From Hordeum vulgare subsp. vulgare (taxonomy: Eukaryota; Streptophyta; Magnoliopsida; Poales; Poaceae): DNA of 64,000 nt. The stretch lies in the NCBI RefSeq assembly GCF_904849725.1, contig NC_058521.1, positions 98,752,244 to 98,816,243 on the forward strand. The letters are read 5' to 3'. Shown piece by piece: positions 10,515-23,965 of this stretch. The position numbers and the translations under genes were made by a program. Below the pieces are notes generated by a model that was given only the letters and a program-made list of their open reading frames with translations, searched no databases and was not told the origin of the DNA. Every line of letters begins with the position of its first letter. The first letter of the stretch is position 1.

Positions 10515-13500
10515 TGTGGCACCCCGATTCAACGAACTGGATTACCAGTGTTTCCAACCCACAGATCATGCCTTCTCGAAACACTCAACAACTTGGAACA
10601 AAACTGAGCTGACTTTATTGATAGCATAAGGTTACAAGTACATATCTTACAATTATGGCGAGTCCAAAGGCACCCTTGGTGCTGCAACAATATCTACATT
10701 ATTTATGAAACATCGCGGGGCCTCGAAACTACTAAGTGCTTCTACGGTGTAGCGGAACATAGCGGCAACTCCATACACAGGGACACTGCTGTGGACACTT
10801 TCTAATACGGACCATCAGGACCTCCGTCCTTGGCTTCTCCTGCACGCTAGGTGAGTACTTGGAATGTACTCGCAAGCTCACAATAACCAAGTAATGCAAC
10901 AAAAATAGAATGGCAACAAATCGTAAATAATACCACTGGTTATACTGATTATCAACTTACTCATGCCCGGGGTTGTCTCACAACCACCGAGATACTCATC
11001 AAGCATCTCAACTCAATTGAAGAGTTCTTCCATCATTACTGACATCAATATGGTTGACCATCTACTGAGGTCTGGTCGGTTGTCCATTACCGTGGACATA
11101 TTCGAATAGGTTTGACACTGTGCAGAGGTTGCACACTTTACCCACATTATGGAGCACTGACCTCGCGATCCCATTCGGGTGGACCAGCATTACTCCAATG
11201 GGACTTTCGTGGCCCATGACTCTCTCATCGTACCCCCGACAATCACTCTCCCTCGAAGACTTTCCCTGGATGGCCCCGTGTCCTCATGACACGTGCCATC
11301 GTCGTGGCCAAACTAAACTGTCCCAACTAGGGACATGCCCAAATCATCTCAACTGGGCTCACAAGGTTATCACCGCCTACCGGGCCAAGGTAGCACGCGT
11401 GCATAACCCTCCCTCTTTGGAGGTACCGGTGAAAGATCACGCGATCAGCTCAAGTCAAGGCCGTCCCATATCGGCAGGATGTGGTTGTACGGTTATGCCT
11501 GGACAGGTTACTCAAGATCAACCACCAAGTTATTATGAACATGGTGATTTATAACAATAAGCACATATTTTATTTGATGATATATTAGACATTTATTTTA
11601 TAGCAAAATAAGTGAGCATAATGCATGAAAATGTTTGTTATGCTATGCAATACTACACCACATGGATATAATGTCTTGCCTTGATCAGTGGGTTTGGTCA
11701 AACACTTCTGGTCTTCAAAGTTTCCTTCTGAAATATATTTGAAATAGCAAAAGAACGGAAAAAGTCATATAACACCTTTTTATTAATCAGAAATTCTATG
11801 AGTGTAAGAAAAATACCAAACTTAACCAGAAAATAGAGGGGATCAGTACCACCTCAATGCAAAAAAGAATCAAGTGATTTGGACTTAAGAATAAAAAGAT
11901 ACAAATGGTCAATGTTGCTGGTCAAATCTGAAATAAAAAGAAAAAGAAAAAGAACCTGACAGGGGCCACGTTGAAGGCGTAAAGTGGAGGGGGCGCCTCC
12001 ACTTAACGCTTCGGCCGTGGGCCTCAGCCACTGGCAGGTGGGGCCTGCCTCTTTTAAACAGAGAGAGGGGGAAGGGGACAGGGACGCGGCGGCTCTCCGA
12101 CGACGGTCGCCGGTGCTAGAGACGATGTCGAGGCCTAGGACTAGGGGGAATGGAACGGCTGGTCTACGACGAACACGCACGTACCCGCAGATCGACGAGA
12201 GGTGGACAGACGACGTCGTCCCCTTCTTCTCCGGCGGAGGCGGCTTTGGGTGGTCGTCGTAGACGGTGGTTCCGGTGGCAATAGGCTCGGGCGAGGGGTC
12301 GAGGAGCACCAGGGGAAACCCTGAGATCGATGGAGAGGTGCAAAGGGCTCTGGGGAGGATGGTTGGAGCTAGCGACGGTGGGGCTGCAAGCCAAGGAGCT
12401 CCGGTGAAGGTTTTAGGCCGAAGGGCCTCTTGGCCTCGGCTCACTCTTTGGGGGGACGATTGGAGGCTGTAGGAGGGGGATGGAGAGCTCAAAGGGGTTG
12501 GGGTGACCTTTAAATAGGCCGGCGACGAGCACGGCCGATCTCTCCCGAAGCGGCGAGGATAAGCTCGACCACTGGAGCAGGGGGTGAGCTGGCCGTCGCG
12601 GAGTGACCTGAGGTGATGGAGGAGGGCAGAGGGTCGACGTGACGTCTCCTACGCCATTAATCGCTCGCGGACGCCCACAGTAGCCAGAGCCGACTGTTCG
12701 GTCCGTGGAGGAGCTTGGCAGGGAGAGGCGGCGACCTTCTCCGGCGACCCAGGGCCTTATAGAGGTCCACACGGCTGCCAGGGATGCTCTCGATACCACG
12801 GACAAGGAGGGGCAGCGATTGATGGCACGAGCGACTCGACTGTCACAGGGGGCTGCGCAGCGTGTGCGCTGTGGCATGCCAGTACCGTGGTCACCATGGT
12901 TATTGCTTCCACAAGGCCATGCAAGCCCGGGGACCTTCTCCATTGTGTCGACCACACTCTTACCAGTCAATATCCATCATTAGTTCGACCAGTTATTCGC
13001 TCCTGCGAAGTGTAGCATCAACTACAACTTCTGCCTGCAAACTTGGGGATCTAGAACTCAAATGGGTTACGGTTAGGGCAAGCTAGCATGTCTGGGTTAA
13101 TCAGCATAGGAAAGACTACAGACTGGCAAAGTTTGAAAGGATTTGAAGATCAAATGAATGTAGTTCCTTTGTAAATTATCTTTGTGGTCCAACATGTAAA
13201 TGAGCTCATGGCACTCATATGCAAGCCCTGCTAATGGTAAAACTTGGTGGAGAAGTGTTATTTAGTAGTGCACACATGTCCAAAAAATTTCAGATCATTG
13301 GTGCACCCCTAGCTAGCACTTCCTTCACAAAGGTTCAGTTTTAACAAAAACTTAGCAGAGTTTTCCTGCTCAAAACTTGTACTGGACCATCATATGTTTT
13401 TACCTATTTGAACTAAATATGATCCCTTGGAGCTAAGGGAATTTATTGGGAATTTTCTAAAACAAGAAAAATAGGGTTACTTCACAAAGTGACAATTCTG

Positions 13501-13879
13501 GTCAGAAAAGAAATAATTTTTCTAGCCAAAATTTTACATTGGGCAATGAAATGTTTTTGAAGATTTTCAAATCATATGATACTGGGAACATGTGGAAAAA
13601 GTGTTGGGGCCAATAGCTTGTCCCAACTATAGGTTGCTTCACAATCCATGGTGATGCCATAATTTCCCCAAAATAGAAAAAAAATTATTTGAAAGATTTA
13701 ATTATTGCAAATTATTTCAAGAAAGGTTTTGACAAGAGGCAAAAGGTTTGGGTTGCTTGTGACAAGAAATCAGAGACTCACAATCCAACTTGCTTGAGAA
13801 AATTTGAAAATCCATCAATTTGCAAGTGAAACTTCAAAATATTTTGAAAATAAAAAGTTTGATAAATCAGGGTGTTACA
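10515..13879 (-). repeat. 3' LTR of gypsy A (3365 bp)
   Basis: Starts TGTGGCACCCCGATT and ends AATCAGGGTGTTACA; aligns along its whole length with 49133-52515. In the first ~220 bp I count about 17 differences from the other LTR. The inner edge is followed on the minus strand by the purine-rich AAGGGCGGTAGGTT, a polypurine tract. The 11984-12980 part is G+C-rich and gives several overlapping open frames on both strands; these are composition artefacts of a transcribed leader, not genes. Confidence 0.88.
12507..12518 (-). promoter_or_regulatory. putative TATA box of gypsy A, 3' LTR copy
   Basis: The minus strand reads CCTATTTAAAGG, upstream (minus sense) of the G+C-rich leader at 12500-11990. 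The same sequence is conserved in the other LTR at 51140-51151. Confidence 0.5.
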
Positions 13880-15669
13880 AACCTACCGCCCTTAGGATGA
13901 ATCTCGTCCTCAAGATTCGGTTGCTCAGGGAACAAGTATGGATACGCGGATCTCAATAAATCTTCTCTTTCCCAGGTAGCCTCTTCCTTAGTATGGTGTT
14001 CCCAAAGTACCTTATAAAACTTGAGCACCTTACCCTTGGTAGTCCTTTCCATATCATCCAAGATTCTGACGGGTTTGTCCTCATAGGTCAGATCCTTAGC
14101 CAATTCTAGCTGACTCATATCTGCTTGCTTAATTGGCGGTGCAATACACTTTCTTAGTTGTGAGATGTGAAAGACATAGTGCACATCTGACAATTCGGGT
14201 GATAATTCTAACTGATAGGCGACTCTGCCTCTTCTCGCGATACCTGGAAAGGGACCGATATACCTTGGTGCGAGATTTCACCGTGTGTGAAACCTTTTTA
14301 CTCCTCTCATGGGGGTTACTCGGAGGTAAGCATATTCTCCTGGTTCAAAGGTCACTTCCGAGTGCTTCGGATCATAATAGCTTTTCTGACGGGACTTGGC
14401 TGCCTGAAGGTGTTCCTGAATATCTTTGACATGTTTCTTGGCCTCCAGCATCAAGTCTATTCCAAAGATGCGACTATCTCCTGTTTGGGACCATTTCAAA
14501 GGGGTACGACACTTTCTTACATATAATGCCTCGAATGGTGACATCTTGAGACTTGTCTGATAGCTATTGTTGTAAGAAAATTTTGCATAGGGTAGGATGT
14601 CTTCCCATTTGGGTCCATGGGTGAGAGCACATGACCGAAGCATGTCCTCCAGTATTTGGTTCACTCTTTCTGTCTGTCCATCGGTCTGAGGATGGTATGA
14701 TGTGTTGTATTTTAGCATGGTTCCCAAGGCTTGATGTAGTCGTAGCCAGAATGCCGAGGTGAATAGAGAGCCTCTATCTGGGGTGATCGACTTGGGTACT
14801 CCATGGAGGCTTACTATCCAGGATATGTATAGCTCGGCCAGTTGATTGGCGTTGAAAGTGTTCTTTACCAGAATAAAGTGGGCTACTTTAGTGAGCATAT
14901 CCACAATGACCCAGATAACATCATTGCCCCTTGTCGACTTGGGTAGTCCCACAATGAAGTCCATGCATATGTCGTCCCACTTCCATTGGGGAACCGGTAA
15001 AGGTTGTAGTAACCCAGCGGGGTTTTGGTGTTCCGCTTTAATCTTGTTGCATATATCGCAGCAAGCGACATAATACGCTATATCCCTTCGCATTCCTGAC
15101 CACCAAAATGTCTTTCTTAAACCTTGGTACATCATCGTACCTCCTGGATGAATAGAATATGTGGAATCATGCGCTTCTCTGAGTATTTGCTGTCTCAGGC
15201 TATCCTGGTCGGGGGCGCATATCCATCTCTCGAACCATAAGATGCCTTGGTCATCCATTCGGAAGGATTTGTCCTTCCCTTTTGGCAGGGACTCTTCGAT
15301 CTTCCTGATTCCCTCACCTGATCCTTGAGCTTTCCTGATTTCTTCTATGAGGGTGGGGGTAATTTCCAGGGTCTTTGGAGTAGCTGGACCGCATAGTATC
15401 ATGTTGAGACGAGCGAATTCTTCTTGCAGTCTCGGATGCATACTTCCCATTAATGCATTAACCATGATTGGTTTTCTACTAAGGGCGTCTGCAACCACAT
15501 TGGCTTTTCCCGGATGATAATTGATCCCAAGGTCATAGCCCTTGACTAGTTCAAGCCATCGTTGTTTCCTGAGGTTCAGATCTGGTTGGGCGAAGATGTA
15601 CTTAAGACTTTTGTGGTCTGTGTATATTTCACACCTTTGTCCAATAAGGTAATGCCTCCAGATTTTCAA
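13867..15669 (-). pseudogene. int: RNase H end, integrase and chromodomain of gypsy A
   Basis: A single frame runs from RNase H ([30 protein letters not shown]) through the integrase HHCC part ([17 protein letters not shown]) and the D,D,E core ([39 protein letters not shown]), then the C-terminal barrel. It is broken by one TGA at 14278-14280 and resumes in frame with VFHISQLRKCI and the chromodomain (RILDDMERTTKGKVLKFYKV then WEHHTKEEATWERED). The chromodomain is thought to direct insertion to heterochromatin. The final stop falls a few bases inside the LTR. Confidence 0.9.
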
Positions 15670-15791
15670 GGATGAACCACGGCTGCTAGCTCCAAGTCAT
15701 GTGTGGGGTAGTTCTCTTCATGCGGTCGTAGCTATCGATATGCGTATGCTACAACCTTTCCTTCCTGCATCAGCACACAGCCGATTCCTCG

Positions 15792-16943
15792 TCAGGAGGC
15801 ATCATGGTAAATGTCAAAACTCTTATGAATGTCCAGAAGGACTAGGACACGTGCGGTCGTTAGTCTTGTTTTTAATTCCAGGAAGCTGCTCTCGCATGCT
15901 ATCGTCCAGACGAATCTCTGATTTTTCTTGAGAAATTCCGTCAGTGGCTTAGCTATCTTAGAGAAGCCTTCTATGAATCGTCGGTAGTAGCCTGCCAATT
16001 CCACGAAGCTACAAACTTCGGTCACTGAGGCTGGTGTTTTCCAGTTTAATACTGATGTTACCTTACCGGGGTCGACGGCCACACCTTGTTCTGACAGTAT
16101 GTGTCCCAAAAATCCCACTTCTTTTAGCCAGAACTCGCATTTATTGAACTTGGCATACAGTTGATGGGATCTTAATCTTTCCAAGACAGCACAGAGGTGT
16201 CGCTTGTGCTCTTCTGTATCCTTAGAATATATTAGGATATCATCAATGAACACTGCCACAAATTTGTCCAGGAAATCCATGAAGACCTTGTTCATCATGC
16301 TCATGAAATAAGATGGAGCATTCGTCAGTCCAAATGACATGACTATAAACTCATACATGCCATATCGAGTGGTGAACGCTGTCTTAGGTATATCTTCTTT
16401 TCTGATTTTCAGCTGATGATACCCAGTCCTGAGGTCGATTGTGGAGAATACTCGTGCTCCACTCAATTGGTCGAATAAGTCATCAGTGCGTGGGAGTGGG
16501 TACTTATTCTTAATAATGACCTCATTTAGTTGATGATAGTCTATGCACATTCTCAAACTCCCATCCTTCTTCTTCACAAAGAGCACTAGTGATCCCCATG
16601 GTGACATGCTTGGACGGATGTATCCTTTTTGCAGTAATTCGTCCAACTGTTTCTTTAGCTCTGCCAACTCTGGTCTTGGCATACGATAGTATTTCTTGTA
16701 AATTGGGGCAGTACCGGGGACTAATTCAATCACGAACTCCAACTTCCGGTCGGGTGGCATTCCTGGCAATTCCTCGGGGAACACGTCTGGAAATTCGCAT
16801 ACCACCGGAATCAAGTTCATATCCGTGACATCTGCTTGGTATGCCATTCCTTTCCTTGACTTCATCTTGTTAGCAAGAAATTGGACGGTTTGTCTAGCCG
16901 GATTAACCAGCGACACAGTTGTGGTGGCACAGTTGATAGACAC
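15792..16943 (-). pseudogene. pol: reverse transcriptase of gypsy A
   Basis: The open frame contains [60 protein letters not shown], the catalytic [14 protein letters not shown] near 16236-16252, then [15 protein letters not shown] and the thumb ([20 protein letters not shown]). Catalytic aspartates are intact. A frameshift separates it from RNase H at about 15670-15790 and another from protease near 16930. Gypsy-type RT with the usual D-x-R-x-G-Y and F-x-DD blocks. Confidence 0.9.
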
Positions 16944-17280
16944 TTGATGGGGGTGTCAACCAGTCCATTCCATGTACAACATCTAATCCCGAGGATTCGA
17001 TAGCAATCAGTGCAGCTTGAAATGTAGCTCCTTGTATCCGTATTTCCAGATCTTGGTATATGAGATTTTTTCTAAGCATAGATCCAGGGGATTGTACCAC
17101 CATGATTTTATCCAACAACGTACGGGAAAATTGGTGCACGGTGGCAAAACTACTCAAAAATAAATGAGTGGGAAGCCCCTGAATCAAATAAAACTATTGT
17201 GGGTATGTTGTTAACAGGGAACATACCGATAGCGACTTCTGGAGCTTCACACGCTTCTTCAGCGGAGATATGGTAGACGC
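16903..17280 (-). pseudogene. pro: aspartic protease of gypsy A
   Basis: The frames over this stretch show RVYHISAEEACEAPEVAIG, then VLFDSGASH with the retropepsin D-S-G motif near 17160-17185, and later LIAIESSGLDVVHGMDWL, the conserved end of the chromovirus protease (GMDWL). Stops and frameshifts split the domain, the first directly after the active site. Confidence 0.75.
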
Positions 17281-18316
17281 GTCCTTCATTATATTTAGGG
17301 TTAGGGCGGCGTCCAATGGTGTTGACCTACGGCTTGATGTCAGAGGATGGTTTTCCGTTATTGGTGGGGCACTGCTTTGCATAGTGTCCACTTTGGCCGC
17401 AAGTGAAACAGGTGTTGTTGCGGCGGCCTTGTTCTGGCTCACTGTCTTGTTGGTATTGTTACTATTGTTCCAAGTAGGCTTATAGCCGGTAGTTTTCGGT
17501 TGCCAGGTACATGGCTTTTGTGCAATCTGTTCCTTGTTGTCCTTCTTGGGTTCAAACTTCCTCTTGCGGTCATCGTACACGGTCTTAATTTCTCGCTCGG
17601 CTATGAAGGCTTTGTTCACAAGAGTCTAGAAGTATGGAAAGTCCAGCATACAGAGCTGACAACGGAGAGTATGATTCAGACCTCCTCTGAAGCGGTCTAT
17701 CTTCCTTTCCTTAGTGGATACGTCATGGGTAGAGTATCATGCCAGATTGTTGAACTTGTTCAGATACTCAACTACTGTCATGCCTCCTTGTATAAGAGCA
17801 AGGAATTCTCTTTGCTTCACCTTCATTATTCCTGTAGGGATGTGATATTTGCGGAATGCTTCCTTGAATATTTCCCATGAAATCTCTTCTCCACAGGGCC
17901 ATGTTGCCTTGTGTTATCCCACCATATAGCTGCTGGCCCTTCTAAGTAGTGAGTGGCAAAAGGAACCTTGTCTGCTTCATTGCAACAGGCTATGTCTAGT
18001 TTCTTCTCCATAGTCCTTAGCCAGTCATCGGCTTCAATTGGATTCACGGCTTAGCCAAAATTGGGAGGCTTAGTACGTTGAAAGTATGACAACTTGGAAC
18101 GTGCCCCGTTGTTGTTATGCTGGCCTACCATAGCCTGCATGTTTCTCAGAAATTCCATAAGATCCCGATTCCTCTTTTCCTCAAACATCCTCATGATCTG
18201 CTCAGTATTTGGTGCCTGGGTGGTGGAGGTGGTAGGTCTTGTGGTGGTTGACCTGCCTGTCTGGCGGATCGACGAATAGGGGTTCCATCGCCGCCTTGGC
18301 TACAACTTCCTTTCAT
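17281..18316 (-). pseudogene. gag: gag of gypsy A
   Basis: An ATG at 18316 (MKGSCSQGGDG) starts a frame through a proline-rich stretch, then AVNPIEADDWLRTMEKKLDI and DKVPFATHYLEGPAAIWWDN (17826-18047), the standard gag core. After further frameshifts a basic linker (YDDRKRKFEPKKDNKEQ) precedes a CCHC zinc knuckle, CFTCGQSGHYAKQC, at about 17366-17413. Several stops and indels make this non-coding today. Confidence 0.78.
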
Positions 18317-18547
18317 CCTAAATTATTGTTCCCATTGCAAAGTACCGAATCGATGAGCAACATCCATGAGGGAAAAGCAGGGTCATAAAACACTAGGAAA
18401 GAGCTGACATGGAAAAGAGAATAAGCAAATAACATAATTATACAATACACTCAACATTATTCCTGGCAAGCTAGTAGGGGAAATATCATGACTAGACTGC
18501 TCATACGACAGTTGACATATGCAATGATGCATGACTAGACTGCTCAA
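18317..18547 (-). other. 5' leader of gypsy A, gag-proximal piece
   Basis: No gene. This lies between gag and the truncated Athila-type LTR. A 17-bp direct repeat (CATGACTAGACTGCTCA) occurs at 18487-18503 and 18530-18546, the second copy directly next to the LTR breakpoint. Confidence 0.6.
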
Positions 18548-19712
18548 CAATAGTAACAACAGGAGCAAGTAGCAACAGTAGTAACAACAGTAGTGGGACA
18601 AACTCGTAGGCAATGGGTTGGTGATTTGTTTGGATGACATTCATCATGCAATAGTTATAACACAGAGAGATATATGGCTAGCTCCCGTTCATCAATGTAA
18701 TGTAGGCATGCATTCCGTGTGTAGTCATACGTGCTTAGGGAAAAGAACTTGCATGACATCTATTGTCCATCCCTCCCGTGGCAGCGGGGTCCAAAAGGAT
18801 ACTACGGGATATTAAGGCTCTCCTTTTAATAAAGAACTGGAACAACACATTAGCACTTGGTGAACACATGAACTCCTCAAACTATGGTCATCACCAGGAG
18901 TGGTTCCGGTTATTGTCACTCCGGGGTTGCCGGGTCATAACACATAGTAGGTAACTACAACTTGCAAGATCGGATCTAAAACACACATATATTGGTGACA
19001 ACGTAATAATTTCAGATCTGAAATCATGGCACTCGGGCCCTAGTGACAAGCATTAAGCATGGAAAAGTAGTAGCAACATCAATCTGAGAACATAGCGGAT
19101 AGTAGGGATCAATCCCCGTCAAAACTAACTCGATTACATGATAGATCTCATCCTACTCATCACCGCCCAGCGAGCCTATGAATAGATTACTCACGAACAA
19201 TGAAGAGCTTCATGGAATTGGAGAGGGAAGAAGGTTGACGATGACGATCGTCATGATTTCCCCTCTCTGGAGCCCAAAACGGACTCCAGATCTGCCCTCC
19301 AGATGAAGAACAGGATGTGGCGGCGCCTCCGTATCGCAAACGCGACGAAATCTTCTCTTCTGATTTTTTTGTGGACGAAAGTGAATTTATAGAGCTGGAG
19401 TTGGGGGCAGCAGACCTACGTGGGCCCCACAAGCTTGGTTGCCGCGGCCAGGGGGCACGGCAACAGGGCTTGTGGCCCACTAGCCCATCCCCTCTAGTGC
19501 ATCTTTGCATAGGCATTTTTCATATTTTCCAGAAATATTCTCCGTAAATTCTCAGGAAGTTCCGAGAACTTCCATTTCTGCACAAAAACAACACCATGGC
19601 AATTCTGCTAAAAACAGCGTCAGTCCGGGTTAGTTCCAATCAAATCATGCAAATTAGAGTCAAAAACAAGGGCAAAAGAGTTTGGAAAAGTAGATACGAT
19701 GGAGAAGTATCA
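18548..19712 (-). repeat. truncated Athila-type LTR inside gypsy A leader
   Basis: From about 18548 the sequence follows the LTR of Athila-type element 2 (compare 54340-55599): the AGTAGCAACAGTAGTAACAA triplet-rich start, TGTAGTCATACGTGCTTAGG, CCGTGGCAGCGGGGTCC, and the end ATGGAGAAGTATCA at 19712. The first ~320 bp of the LTR are missing and there is a further internal deletion near 18590. No TSD is seen. It is therefore a decayed fragment rather than a clean solo LTR. Orientation is inferred from the intact element 2. Confidence 0.7.
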
Positions 19713-19952
19713 CGGGTACAGTCGAAACTAGACGTTCTGGAGCAGTGATGGGAAGGAGGTTGGTGCAGGCTCATACTTAAAATGATACGGAACTGGTGCC
19801 ATCTACACTCACAAAGACAAAGGTTAGTAAAACAATGAATCATGATGCATGCCATGCAACAATCAAATGCAGCACACAAAATGCAGGAAGCAAATGCATA
19901 CTTACGACTCTATACTACTCATCGTGCTAACACGGCTACTAGAGTGTCCTAC
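19713..19952 (-). other. 5' leader of gypsy A, PBS-proximal piece
   Basis: No gene. This is the gypsy A leader between the Athila-type fragment and gypsy B. It ends in cctac (19948-19952), the TSD of gypsy B, and continues after 49105 into the gypsy A PBS. Confidence 0.6.
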
Positions 19953-22900
19953 TATCGGGACCCCGATCCTAAGCCATAGGAATCCAGATTGTAACACATC
20001 ACATCTCTTTGCGGTCTCACGCACGGTTATCCCCACAGCTACAACCTTACCTTAGTCGGGACCGTTTGCGCCTTTTGACTCGCGTATGCAATTGTGTCGC
20101 TAGCAATCCAATGTCAAAGAACCCGGATCGACATGTCTAGTCATAAGCTAAAGCGGCAATTCCGTACAGGGACAGGCATACATGACCCAGCAAAGCAGGT
20201 GTCGGTCATCAGCGAATGTAGACGAGTCGTAGCAAGCTACAAGGACTCCATTACAACGCGTGACATTTCCCAGAGGGACAGACACAATAGCAAAGAAGGA
20301 CACATGCCGGTCAACCAATGTGTCCAGAGCAGCAGCGAACTACCATGGCTCGATGGAATCACAAAGGGGCATTTCCCTGTAAGGAGTGCTACTAAGGCAT
20401 ACGACTAGGTATTCGAACCCCATACATATCAAGTACAACACACGTACGAATGGCATACCGATATGTATAGATACATCGATGGCATCACAACATAACCATA
20501 AACATACAAACTTTATTTAGAAGGCTCGGAAGAGCCTCACACATAATATTACACAGATAGGGGTCTCACGACCCATCTTCATGATTCATACACACAAGTC
20601 TTACAAGCCAGCGGAAGAGTAAAATTGTCTGAGTACAGATAGATGGAAAGACAAAGGCACATGGCCCGACTATCTACAGATCCATCCTAGGGCCAGATCA
20701 TAGCTGGGATACCAGCTACTCGTCATCGTCGATGTCTAGGAAGAACCCTCCATTAGGGTCATTAACGACTTCTACAACAATTTATTAAGCAAACGTGAGT
20801 ACAAAAGTACTCAGCAAGACTTTAGGATAAACTATCTACTCATGCAATGTATCAACAAGGAGTTGTGGGGTTTCATGCAGAAAGCCGACATTTGACTCTT
20901 GGCTAGACAACTTGCATTTTTAAATAGTTTTGACAACTATGTTTCTCGCACACGAGTCCACTAACACCACAGCAATACTCCATCGTCGAATCATTCCGTC
21001 TTCCTACGAAAATACCGTCCACGACACTCACGCTTGTCTTGACAATTTTATGAGTAGCCATTATAGGTGTCTATGAACAACATATGTTTCCAAGTAGTCC
21101 ATATCTGCGGACGCGGCTATTCGAATAGATCATAACCTTGCAGGGGTGTACTTCTTCACACACGCTCTCGCCACTTATCGCCATGTGCACTTCATGCACC
21201 TCGGCAACCTTCAAGAGGAAGCCCAGCGAGGGAGTCGGCCACGACCGTTAACCACGCTAATACTTAGTCTAGGTCTATCGCCTATCTGAGGGTAACCCGC
21301 ACGGAAGTCCGACCGAGGTTTCCACCACGGCCCCAAACGATGTGCGCAGGGTTCCCAAGCCGACCATCCGTACACCATGCCAGTGCCTACCGCATCAAAG
21401 CCCACCTCTAAGGTCAGCGCTACGCACGGCCTCCAGCATGACTATAAACACCAGAAACTACTTGCAACTCCTGGACCGAGTACTAGGCGATTAATAAGTC
21501 GAGAGGGTCAATTAAGTATCCCAACGTGTGGTAGTATCTAGTGTTGGATTACATACACGGAACTCAATTCCTAAGGACAGTTCCAATGAAACAACCCGCC
21601 ATGTACTCCTACATAGCCTTTCACCGGTACCTTTACCAAATCAGATTCAACACATGACCTTTACCAACTGAACACATTCTCACGATCCTGTTCATCACCT
21701 AGATGACAAATCATACACAACTCTAAGCATAGCATGCATAGCAGGATAAGGCACATCATGGCTCAAGCATCTACCAGGTATGCTTGGTTGCAAGGTTCAG
21801 CTATTTACTGTGACAAGGACATGTCATGCAAAGGAAGTGGGTTCAACTAACGTGGCAAAAGCATTTAAAGCATTTGGTCCTAATGCAATAAATAAGAGCA
21901 GGAGCGAGAACATGGGATTTATCGGGATGATCAAAATGGTTGCTTGCCTTGTTGCTCAGCAGAGGGGTGATATCCGTCAGTCGGATAATCAGACGTATCC
22001 GGAGGGGCGGAGCCTACCGGAATAACAACAATCAATCAATATCAAACATATGCAACAAAATGATGCATGAAATGCAATGTAGCATGGTTTGAAATGACTA
22101 GCAGAACCCTTTGGGCTGATCTTGTTTTGAAATCATAATTCAATTATCATTTGATTTATAATTTATCAAATTCTTTTAATTGATTTGACCTGATGCTGTT
22201 TCATAACTTTGTTTTTCATGCATGAAAATAGCACCATTGGATTCCTTGAATTTTTCTGTTCCATTTACATATATTATTTGTCAAATTTGGAGTTATATTC
22301 AATTTTCTATGAATTTCCAAAGTTTTGAACTTATTCTGGATTTATTTTTAAACAGAAAAGTCTTTATTGCATCAGCATGTCCAACTGGCCGTTGAAAGTC
22401 AAACCTGACCAGTGGAACCCACTGGTCAGTGGCTCTGGCCAGTTTTAATTTAGATTTAACTTAATTAGTTAATTAACAGAGTAGGACCCACTTGTCAGTG
22501 TCTGATTAAGTTAATTAAATAAGTTATTTTTATTTTTACTAAACTTAATTAGCCAGGGGCTGGCCCCACCTGTCATAGGCTCAGGGGGGTCAGTTCCACC
22601 GGCAGCGAGGTCGATCTCGCCGGCGGTGAGCCTCCAGCGACCACCAGAACGGCGGAGGGGCTTGGAAATCCATCTCCGACGACCAAATGCACGACGGAGG
22701 GCACCAAACGAACCAGCGTACAACCGCAGTTCCACTTCTGCAAAGACCTGAGGCTAAGATGGCCGGAGATGACGCCGGCAACGAGCTTGGCGGCGGCCGA
22801 AGCTTGGGCTATGTCGGGATCAACGTAACCGAAGGCAAAACGAGCGGGGCTTAGCTCCTAGAGCATCTACGCGTCGCACTGAAGCCATTGGTGGCCTCAG

Positions 22901-23965
22901 ATGGACCGACCGTTCACCGGAGAGCTACCGTCGACGAGGTCCCGCGGCGGATCTTGTCAGGCTCCGGTGGAATCGGGGTCTAAAGGAAGGGATCGAGGGG
23001 GAAAACTTAGGGGAAAGAACCCTGAGCTCATGGGGAGTGCAGAGGCGTCGAGAGTGGGCTCGGGGATGGCCTGAGGAGGGAGAACGACGGCGGCAAGGTT
23101 CGGTGACCCGAGGAGGAAGACGATGGTGTCACGGTGTTTCAGAGCTTCTCGGCATCGAGCGAGTAGCTGGAAAGCTTGAGGTGATCACGGCGATGCTGTT
23201 GCGTGGCTCAGGTGAGAGGGAGCGGGGCAGGAGCGACGGCGAGCTCGAGCTCAAGCTTCGGTCATGGTGGCCGAGAGAGAGAGAGAACATGGGCGAATGA
23301 GGAGGGGGTGAGCATGGGGAGGCCTCGGGGAGCTTATCCCTGTTCACGCCAGCGCGACGCGGTGGCCAGGCAAGAACGCAGCTGCGTGGGCGTGCCGGGG
23401 AACGCGGCGGCAACCTCCTGCTCCGACTGGCAAAGGAAGACGACGACGCTAGGTGGGCTGGGCTTCAGGTGAGCGACAGGTAAGCTTCTTCCCATTTTCC
23501 TTCTTTTCTGTTTTCTGTTTATTCTTTCTGACATTTGTTTTGTTTTATTTTTGGCTCCAAACTATTCCTAAAATAGTTTGAAAAATACTAGAGTGTTAGT
23601 TGGAATATTTCCAACCACTCATAAAGTTTTCAACATTTTTGGAAACTTTGAATTATTTGAAATCAAATATATAATTAATTTCAGTAGCTTTTAACTTAAA
23701 TTTAAAATGCCAAAAGTAGTTTGAAAATAAGTTTCATCTCTGATATTTTGTTTTCAACATTTATCAGAAATATTGAACTTTTATGAAGGCCATTTTGGGT
23801 TCATTGATTTGGCACTTGTTGGAATTCTTTTGAATAAGGAGTGACTAGGGTTTTGCTTTGGTTTTCTTTACTTTGCTTTGGATTTCTTTTCCTTTCTTGA
23901 ATGCAATGAAAGAAGATATGAGCACAAGTTACTAAACCCTAATAGGGAATACCAGGGATGTGACA
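19953..23965 (-). repeat. 3' LTR of gypsy B (4013 bp)
   Basis: Begins TATCGGGACCCCGATCC (the partner has TGTCGGG, so the TG terminus mutated to TA) and ends CCAGGGATGTGACA. Aligns with 32989-33488 plus 45567-49100. About 16 differences in the first 270 bp by eye. The polypurine tract on the minus strand, GAGTGGGGGTGAGT, abuts it. A G+C-rich part at 22560-23470 gives spurious open frames on both strands; I see no gene. Confidence 0.88.

Noticed and set aside
11120..11554. 144-codon plus-strand frame
   Set aside because: Inside the gypsy A LTR; the other LTR copy at 49600-50113 has it broken in several places, so it is not maintained.
11984..12983. Overlapping open frames of 60-210 codons on both strands
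   Set aside because: They lie in the G+C-rich leader of the gypsy A LTR, recur in altered form in the partner LTR at 50600-51600 and have no conserved residues; stop-poor by composition.
23037..23472. Several glycine/arginine/serine-rich frames
   Set aside because: G+C-rich part of gypsy B LTR; not preserved in the partner LTR at 48180-48610.
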